Shown piece after piece: positions 56,798 to 64,000 of a stretch of 64,000 bases of DNA (position 1 is its first letter; each line of letters starts with the position of its first letter). Under the pieces are notes generated by a model. The model searched no databases and had not been told where the DNA came from. It saw only the letters and a list, made by a program, of their open reading frames with translations. Source of the DNA: Eleusine coracana subsp. coracana (Eukaryota > Streptophyta > Magnoliopsida > Poales > Poaceae); the NCBI GenBank assembly GCA_032690845.1, contig CM064426.1:71102403-71166402 (forward strand), given 5' to 3'. Made by a program: the position numbers and the translations under genes.

Positions 56798-59460
56798 CAC
56801 CCCCTCGGCACCGCCCTGCTCCGCCGCCGCTCCTCCGCTCTCTCCTGCTCGCTCGCGACCATCGGACGACCTCCCCCACCGAGCTCCGACCACCGCCGCC
56901 ACCGAGCCACGCCGCCGACCCCCTCCCGGCCTTCCCGCACCCGCGCGACCTGCCGGTGAGACTCCCCTCCCTCCCCTCTCTCTCCCGGGACTCTCGCGGC
57001 GAGGAATGGCCGACCGGAGCGCCATTCCGGCCGATCTCCGGTGAGCCCCGCCGCGCGCCACCGCCTAACCGGCCGCCGGCGACGACCTCCCCCCCCGCCC
57101 TTTAATTCTGGCCGTTGGATCTTGATCCAACCGTCCAGATTACATACCCCTTCGGGTTATGTAATCGGTCCACCGTGAACCAGTGGACCAATGGTCCACA
57201 GAACCTATAGACCCGGTCCACGCATTTCTAGTTTAAAACTAATTCAATTAATTCCTGGATATTGTGGCAGTTTTGCATTTTAGCCCCTGTGCTTAGTTTA
57301 AATTAGGTTTAGGTAAATTTGTTTTTAGGCCCCTGAACTTTATAATAATTATTTTTAGCACTACATTTTTACAAAAAGCCCCTATACCTTTAAGAAATTA
57401 TATTTTTGCCCTATAAATTGTAGAAAACCCCTGGAATTGTTTTAAATTATATTTTAATCCAGTCTTTTTATATTATTAATGGTATAAATATTATTTTAGC
57501 CCTAAAAATTTACAGAAACACCCCTATGCATTATAAATTATTATTTGACCTTGTAATTTTATAAAACACCCCTGGACTAATTTTAATTATGTTTTAGTCC
57601 CCAGAATTATTTTAAAATTATACCTTAATCCTTATTAGTTGTATAAATATTATTTTAGCCTTAAATTTTTACAGGAACATCCCTGTACTTAATTTTAATT
57701 AGATTTTAGTCCTGTCTTTTTACACTTAAACCCCTGCACTTAGTATTAATTATGTTTGAGTCCTAGAATTTTTGCAAAAACAACCTTATACTTTTAATAA
57801 CTACTTTTCAGCCCTAATAATTTACACTTTCGTCCCTATAATTTTATAAAATTACACATAGGTCCTTAAAAGCCTCTGTTTTTACCCTTTTGCCCCTAAA
57901 ACTTCAAACTAGCATAACTTTTTACTCATAACCCCAATTTAGGTGATTCTTGCGCCAAAATTCTCGTAGGAGCATAACCTTTGCATCCCTTGCATCTACA
58001 TACTGTTTTTCCTCTGTTGCATATAGTGTATTGATTTTGTATGTTTTGCTTGTATTGGTATGTCGTTACATAAAGGCGAGCATACACAAGGACCACCCTA
58101 CAAGGATTTTCAAGAGCAGGAATTTGAAGGGTTAGAGCAGCCTTCTGCGCAGGACGAAGGCAAGTGTCCTTGATGCATATTACACCTATTGAAATGTTAC
58201 TATAGAATTGCATGCTTGTGTCAATTTATTAGGAACCTATTGTTAGGGTTTTCCTTAGTAATTGTTTTTACCCTGTTCCTCGTCGCCTTGAACCAATGGG
58301 TGAATTGTGGGTAGAAAATGCTTACGATGGCTTATGGGATATGGGTTAATATTAATTTTGATTAATGAACAATGTCACGTGGGATATGTTTGGTAAATCT
58401 TTTAGTAACATGGCTTAGGGATCTATGCAAGCCAGGTGGAAAGGATGTGGTGCCGTGGGCACATGCTTGTGGTGGTAGGCTTGTTGTAGATCCTAGGAAC
58501 CGGTTCTTGGAGTGACAACCCAGGAAAACAGTGCCAACACAAGACCGACATGGGTAAGGCTTGGCCTAGTAATTAGATGTTCTCCCAGTGTCGGTGCAGC
58601 ATTTGGTGGAGCGGGGAATGGAAGTCGAGAGGACTATCCTTGTATCCGAATGGCTCAAGAGGGGGCTTCCGGGGTGATGAGCTGCTTGTTGAAGGGCTAT
58701 CACTTATGGACGGGAGTGGAACCTTAGTGGCTAGCATGTACTGGGAGACCCTTTGGAAAAGCCTCGTAGTGAAACCCTGCCACACACCAAAGGAAGTGTG
58801 TAATGTGGGTCGCGTCCACGGGCACCAAGGGAATCACGACTTGTGGGTAAAGTGGTACAAACTCTGCAGAGTATCAAACTATCATGATAGTCGTGCTCAC
58901 GGTCAAGAGCGGCTTGGAATCCTCATAAGATTAGTTGGGTGGGGATGGGTTGGTTGGAACGATGGAATGGGTTGGAACTTGGTTAGTATAGCACCTTGAA
59001 ATCATGGTTGGGATGACCCCACGTAGTAAATAGGATGCTTAGGTTAATTAAAAGCTCATGCTTCCCACTCTATAAAGCCTTTTTCTTGACTATAGCCCCA
59101 TGTCATATTTTCCCCACTTGCTGAGTACGACACGTACTCACCCTTGCTATACCCCGTTGACATTCAGCCCAAGGAGAAGATTGGAGCCACTACGAAGATG
59201 AAGGAAGCGAGTACTAGGCGATTATCCACCAGTCGATGCCTGTGGAGTTTGGGATGTCTACGCTAGCTACTTTCCGCTGCATTGATGTACTTTTCTTCTA
59301 GACCCACGGGTCCTTTTGTAATAAATATACGATGTAATAATTAAAGGATATGGATAATTATTCTGTTGCCACTGATGATGTACTGTATGTGTGTGTAACT
59401 TGATCCTGGGCACACGTACGGCTACACCCATTTCTCTTCTTAAAATGGGTGTTACAGAAG

Positions 59461-59473
59461 TGGTATCAGAGCC
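59461..59473 (+). other. Gypsy primer-binding site 2
   Basis: TGGTATCAGAGCC after LTR 2, kept in the second, deleted unit. Confidence 0.93.
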
Positions 59474-59654
59474 ATATCGACTGCAGGATGACAGCCTAGA
59501 TAGCCATGAACGTATTTAGGGACCCTACTTTGTCTTACATCAATAAAAACTATTTTAACAAAATATTAATCCTTGTCATTTCTTATTTTGTTGCTTTTGT
59601 TTTTCAGATTTCCTTAATCATTGCTTATTCATGCCTTGTGATTTTAAAATATAG

Positions 59655-60650
59655 ATGGCCCTCACCAAGCAAAGCTCTCGTAAGAGTACGACTAGACGCC
59701 ACTATGGACTCCTTGCCCCTAGGCGTGTTCAAAGGGAAGAAAGTGAAGAAGCAAATCAACCTGAACGCGAGAAGACCCCAGTAAGGGATGAGACATTTCT
59801 AGAGGAACCGCAAGAGGACCCTGAGGAACCTGAAGAAGAAGAAGAACCAGAAGAGTATGAGCAAGAAGAGGACCCTGAGGAACCTGAAGAGGAAGAAGAA
59901 CCAGAAGAGTATGAGCAAGAAGAGGACCCTGAAGAACCACAAGAGGAAGAAGACCCAGAAGAGCCCGAGGACCTCGAAGAGCCTAAGAATGGTGATAACT
60001 CGGATGAGGACGAAGACCTAGCCGTCCGTATGGCCGAGAAGTACCGCTCTTTTGGACTAGAGGGTGAGACCTTCTCCAAGACTCTGCGAAAGCTACTTGA
60101 GAAGATTGGCATCACCAACAAGCCTCAGTACTTCATCAAGAGAGTGGATCGTCCTTCTCGTGAGGAATGGACAGCGGAGGTCAACATCTACGACGGCGAC
60201 CGCGTCATATCTACGCATCGTGGCCGCACCCCTAGGGCTACTCGTGGGGCTGCAATAGACGACGCTGCTTGGAGGGCTCTCACTAGCCTCTGCTACACTC
60301 ACCGCCATGGAATAGCAAGGACAAGTTTTGCACATATTCCCCGTCGGAAGCCAGGCACGAAGAAGTACACCATCGCTCCTACAGAATGGTATGTGAGCAC
60401 CGGGGAGATGGACGAGACTCAGGGAATAGCGGTGGACTTAAGCCGCACTATAGAGGCACTACAGTGGGAGAACCATGCCCTTCGGAAGAGGCTGCGCGAT
60501 ACTGAGGATTACATAAAGCGCGACCAGCGAGTCAAGATGGGCGAGCAGAGTGACCGCTACTCATCGGGTATCCGCACTTGGACTGCAAACTCCCCGAAGC
60601 GCGCAAGTTCCATATCTTCGATCTCCGACGAAGTGAACTCCCATGCCTAG
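59655..60650 (+). CDS. ORF0 copy 2, identical protein
   Basis: 331 aa, the same at every residue as ORF0 copy 1, with the same leader and 3' flank up to 60854. It keeps the H3-tail-like start, the acidic repeats, the double-stranded-RNA-binding-like region and the coiled coil. No gag or pol follows; the sequence jumps at CTTGATACA (60854) to the last 244 bp of an LTR. So this unit has promoter, primer site and ORF0 only, and could supply ORF0 protein alone. Identity with copy 1 shows the duplication is very recent or that the copies exchange sequence. Confidence 0.85.
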   Translation: MALTKQSSRKSTTRRHYGLLAPRRVQREESEEANQPEREKTPVRDETFLEEPQEDPEEPEEEEEPEEYEQEEDPEEPEEEEEPEEYEQEEDPEEPQEEEDPEEPEDLEEPKNGDNSDEDEDLAVRMAEKYRSFGLEGETFSKTLRKLLEKIGITNKPQYFIKRVDRPSREEWTAEVNIYDGDRVISTHRGRTPRATRGAAIDDAAWRALTSLCYTHRHGIARTSFAHIPRRKPGTKKYTIAPTEWYVSTGEMDETQGIAVDLSRTIEALQWENHALRKRLRDTEDYIKRDQRVKMGEQSDRYSSGIRTWTANSPKRASSISSISDEVNSHA

Positions 60651-60853
60651 GAGATTCCCTTACCCGTGAATAAAGATTGTAATAATCAAACGCTTACATC
60701 GATTTACTTTCATGGTGTGATGTAATGAACTCGTTGGCTTGCTTAATAAGTGTGCTTGATGTGGGTTGTAGAATGCCTCGGCACCTTGTCCACAATCTCA
60801 TCGTTTGTTTGCTTATTAAAATAAACTATCTTTTACTTATCACTCCTTGATAC

Positions 60854-61097
60854 ACTAGGCGATTATCCACCAGTCGATGCCTGTGGAGTTTGGGATGTCT
60901 ATGCTAGCTACTTTCCGCTGCATTGATGTACTTTTCTTCTAGACCCACGGGCCCTTTTGTAATAAATATACGATGTAATAATTAAAGGATATGGATAATT
61001 ATTCTGTTGCCACTGATGATGTATCGTATGTGTGTGTAACTTGATCCTGGGCATACTTACGGCTGCACTCATTTCTCTTCTTGAAATGGGTGTTACA
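60854..61097 (+). repeat. Truncated third LTR (last 244 bp)
   Basis: Equivalent to 49798-50041 without indels, but with nine substitutions (for example GTACTG/GTATCG, CACACGTACGG/CATACTTACGG). LTRs 1 and 2 are identical to each other over the same stretch. Confidence 0.95.
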
Positions 61098-61396
61098 ACC
61101 ATCAAGGACGTGAAGCCAAGGTGGAGGCCCAACGAAAACCGACTTCGAGTCTGTTTTGGGGCTCAGGACTAGTCTGCCCTAAAACGGATGCCCAAGATGC
61201 ATACGGACTCGGATTTGTACGTTCTACATATGCACGAAAAGATAAGAAGAAGACCTTTCCAATGCCGCCGGTCTCATATCAAAATTCGTCCGGAGTCATC
61301 AGGAATCGTCAAAACAAGAGAGAGTCCAGAATCTGTTTCGGTGCTGTGTCGCCTGTTTTTGGCCTTTGGGCTTTGTATCTAGTTGAGCCCAAGTAG
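61098..61396 (+). pseudogene. Outer-element pol tail, right half
   Basis: Continues, in the frame broken at 46635, as HQGREAKVEAQRKPTSSLFW, then GLVCPKTDAQDAYGLGF, PMPPVSYQNSSGVIRNRQNK and GLWALYLVEPK with a stop at 61394-61396. Joined to the left half across one target-site copy, the frame stays open, confirming that the Gypsy element entered this ORF. Confidence 0.75.
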
Positions 61397-62242
61397 GGGT
61401 GCGTCCAGAGGGTCTCGCACGATCCTAGGGTCTTCATATACAGCCGCCATCACACCATTAGGGTTTGGGTTTTGCTTAGATTATTCTGTTCATAACAGTT
61501 TCGCCGTCATCACGGTTTGTGAGACCCCAACTTCGTGAGATTCATAATACATCTGCAATTGTGTTGCTTTCTTCTTTGTTCTTGCTTGTGTTCTTGATTC
61601 ACAGGTAAGGATTAGCCTTCTCGGCGAGTTCAATCGTTTTAGGACGGTTGATAACCAGAGGAGACATCGTGCTGCGATTGCGGGGTTTAGAACGTGCTGT
61701 TTTGAAGCCGGATCGATTTGTATGTCGCCTCCGACCAAATCAACGTATCCAGAATCTTTCAGAAGATCGGGAACCCTTGTCCACATCATCTACCCTGCAC
61801 TTTTCTCCTTTTTGGTGTCTTGATGCCAAAGGGGGAGAAGTGTAATCTATCTTTTTTCCTAGTTTGTGAGTTGTGAGAGTGATGGACAAATTTATTTGCT
61901 TGGTTGTATCATGTGGTCTGCAAAACTCGTTTATTTCTTGTGCTTGTAAAACTCTCTACTTATGCTTTATGTATTCATGTGCTATTTATGTCTCTTGTGA
62001 TCATGTGTTGTTTGTTTCCTCTTTCTAGATGCATTTGTGTGAAAATACTTATCATATGCATTGTCTCTAATTCTCATGCCTATTTGTTACAATTTGATGT
62101 GTATGCATAGTGCTAAGGGGAGCTCTCACACTTTTCTTTAAATATGTGCATCTTGTTATTATCTCCTTTCTTTTTATTCATGCACACATTTAGGGGGAGC
62201 TCCTCACAAACTGAATTGTTATCGCACATTTTATGAAATTTT
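61397..62242 (+). other. Outer-element 3' non-coding region
   Basis: No domain is seen. GCCAAAGGGGGAGAAG at 61827 and TTTAGGGGGAGCTCC near 62189 look like polypurine or GGGGGAG boxes of long-LTR elements. Confidence 0.5.
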
Positions 62243-62720
62243 ACCCGCATAATTCCAAGATGAAATTCAAAATATTCAAAAATGAAGCTCATGGAGTTTG
62301 TATTTCAAATTTTGAGTATAGGAAAAGCCGCACTATTAAGAGGGACACAAAAGTGTGAAGCGATGAAAAACCAAGTGCTAAATCCAATTTCCACAGCCAA
62401 ATGATTTTTCCAGGGCAAAATCATCTGACTTATCTGATCCATCGGACTCCAGTATGTGTGCCAGCATATTTCTTCGGACTTGTTCGATGGTAATCAGACT
62501 TGTTCGATGACCAACAAGTACGACCCATCGAATATCTTCATTGGAGTCCAGGAACTGCGCCAACCTAGTGCCATCGGACTTGTCCGATGACCATCGGACT
62601 TGCCCGATGGTCGACCTGTCCGAGGCATCGGTCAAGTCCATCAGACTCCAATAACTGTGCCACCTTATTTTATCGGACTTGTCCGATATCCGTCGGACTT
62701 GTACGATACAGATCTCAGTT
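62243..62720 (+). repeat. Right LTR of the outer element, 5'-truncated
   Basis: Matches the left LTR from ATTCCAAGATGAAATTC onward; the first 160 bp or so of the left copy have no counterpart. It has more TCGGACTTGTCCGA palindromes (62573-62588, 62672-62687) than the left copy. Confidence 0.6.
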
Positions 62721-64000
62721 TTGCGGGGGTGGACAGGACTTAGCCGCGCCGGCTTCTTCTCTCTCGTGCGCGATTCTTTCTTCTCTGCTTTGCCTTTTGT
62801 TCAATCACTCGCTCCTCACTCCGCCGCCCCGCGACGCCCCCGCTGCCGCGCGCCCGCCCCGCCGTCAATGACCCTCCCGGCGCTGCCTTGGCCCCGCCGC
62901 ACCTCGGCCCTGTCCTTGACCCGCCGTGCCTCGACCCCACCACGCCTCGGTCCTGGCCCGACCCACCACGCCTCGGCACGGCCTCTCCCCGCCTCGGCCT
63001 CGGCCCTGCCGTGCCTCGGCCCTGGCCTGCCACATCGCCCCTCCTCCCCCTCCTCGCTCAAGCTCCTGCCAGCGCCGCCTCCCTCAGGCTCTGCAAGGTG
63101 AGACATACCATTTGTGTTTTTTATTTTGCTATCAAATTATTTTTTCTTTACCTTTTTTTAACAAGGCCAAGATTCTTCAATTTGTGTTTTTTTATTTTGC
63201 ATTAGCTCAAATGTATTCATTTGTGTTTAAGCACTAGCCAGGAGTTTAAGCACTAAAAGCACTAGCAAGGCATTCTCAATAAGCTCTGTTAATCACCGTC
63301 TAATAGTGCCCTATTTCTTCCTTGACCTTCAACGACACTTGTAGGTGTATGTCCAAAACCACATGAAGTGTCATGAAACACCAAAATGAATCTTCACATT
63401 GTAGGTCTTGTTTCATTCGTGATTTCAAATCACAATAGATGACATGACATTCTTGGACACAATAATATGAAACACTCCATTGGAACAAGCCTTATGTGAG
63501 AGTGCAATAGCACAAGATATAGAGTGTTCAGTAAGCTTCAAGGCCAACTACTGCAGATCAAGAGCTTGATTCACATGGCAAAACAACGCAAATTTAACCA
63601 GCTTAACAAGGAGCAACTTGGTCAAAATTATGCAGGCCATGCCCATCCAAATTCACGCATATAACCAGAAAACAATACTTTGGCTTTAAGACACGAAGGC
63701 CTACAAACTAGAGCACCATGCAAAACAACAAACCAGATGAAAATGGAGCATCAATAGCATAAAACAACATGCATCATTATGAGAATACAATAATTAAGTC
63801 TAGCAAAAGCTCCATTAAGTGAAAAGGCCAGCTCCCAGTACTTAAGTCAAATTACACCCCTAAAAGATACGGCTAATACTTGGCAATCCTAATCCATAAG
63901 ACTGGATGCAACAAATTGGAACTCAGTCATCCACTGCTCATCTAGCTGAAGAACAATCATACTGTCCTGGTGCCACCCTCCATTTGATGTGCCTCTTACC
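62721..64000. other. GC-rich stretch then anonymous DNA
   Basis: 62740-63100 is GC-rich with CCTCGGCCCTGGCC-type repeats and a possible splice donor (CAAGGTGAGAC near 63096), like a 5' untranslated exon or LTR U5. Beyond 63110 it is AT-rich with no gene or domain that I can support. Confidence 0.45.

Larger units (their letters stand above)
56046..59456 (+). repeat. Gypsy LTR 2 (shared middle LTR)
   Basis: 3,411 bp, near-identical to LTR 1. By-eye differences include AAAGAATTGATAAAG/GAGAAAG, GTGGGCC/GCGGGCC, GGTCTCCGG/GATCTCCGG, GATGTGGG/GATATGGG and CTAAGCAA/CTATGCAA. It acts as 3' LTR of the gag-pol unit and 5' LTR of the second unit. Confidence 0.96.
46636..61097 (+). mobile_element. Ty3/Gypsy chromovirus, tandem LTR-ORF0-gag-pol-LTR-ORF0-partial LTR
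   Basis: The 14.46-kb insertion has flanking pentamers ACCAG (46631-46635) and ACCAT (61098-61102), one mismatch. Order: LTR (46636-50041), ORF0, gag-pol, LTR (56046-59456), a second ORF0, and the last 244 bp of an LTR (60854-61097). The pol order RT-RNase H-integrase and a C-terminal chromodomain make it a chromovirus. LTR length and the ORF upstream of gag recall Tekay/Del elements such as rice RIRE3 and RIRE8, which also carry an orf0. The two full LTRs differ at roughly ten positions plus a few indels, so it is young. Confidence 0.93.

Noticed and set aside
1..64000. CRISPR array, bacterial operon, or phage-like system
   Set aside because: The repeats seen are LTRs, microsatellites and subterminal motifs, and genes are spliced plant kinases and retroelements; no array of regular spacers exists.

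Overview
The window is plant nuclear DNA from a grass, most likely a panicoid relative of sorghum, maize or sugarcane. The evidence is nested LTR retrotransposons primed by initiator-Met tRNA, a CTCCCTCC-ended Stowaway MITE, a CACTA end rich in CTCGGCAAA motifs, GC-rich LTR promoters, and spliced receptor-kinase exons. The species assignment is inference. There is no bacterial-style operon, CRISPR array or rRNA, and I recognise no tRNA gene.

1-27.7 kb: a decayed tandem array of receptor-like kinase (RLK) genes, all on the minus strand. Units carry a DUF26 (Gnk2-type) ectodomain, one transmembrane helix, a lectin-RLK-like kinase and its Pro/Ser-rich tail, plus a second, separate kinase module. 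Two LTR elements split the array: a Copia element at 4107-11297 (target duplication GTAGC) and a long-LTR element lacking polymerase at 13809-22732 (target duplication CAGCT). Only one kinase reading frame is still open. It has five exons at 25094-27643 encoding 378 aa, is non-RD, and is 5'-truncated by a Copia fragment.

27.7-41.0 kb: a nest four levels deep. A minus-strand Copia fragment (gag zinc knuckle, protease, integrase) is split by a plus-strand L1-type LINE. The LINE is split by a 4.6-kb AT-rich insertion with a GC-rich core, and that insertion contains a Stowaway MITE.

41.0-46.6 kb: one end of a CACTA transposon, then the left part of an LTR element with a degenerate ORF.

46.6-61.1 kb: a young Ty3/Gypsy chromovirus with 3.4-kb LTRs, arranged LTR - ORF0 - gag-pol - LTR - ORF0 - truncated LTR. 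ORF0 is an extra 331-aa protein upstream of gag. Its N-terminus closely resembles the histone H3 tail, and a segment in its middle looks like a double-stranded-RNA-binding fold. The same element's integrase ends in a chromodomain, the module class that reads H3 tails. Gag-pol is one frame interrupted by just two UAG codons. This is the most interesting system in the window.

61.1-64 kb: the right part of the outer LTR element, whose reading frame continues across the Gypsy insertion, then a GC-rich stretch and anonymous sequence.

All alignments and difference counts were made by eye. Family names rest on motif recognition, not database searches.
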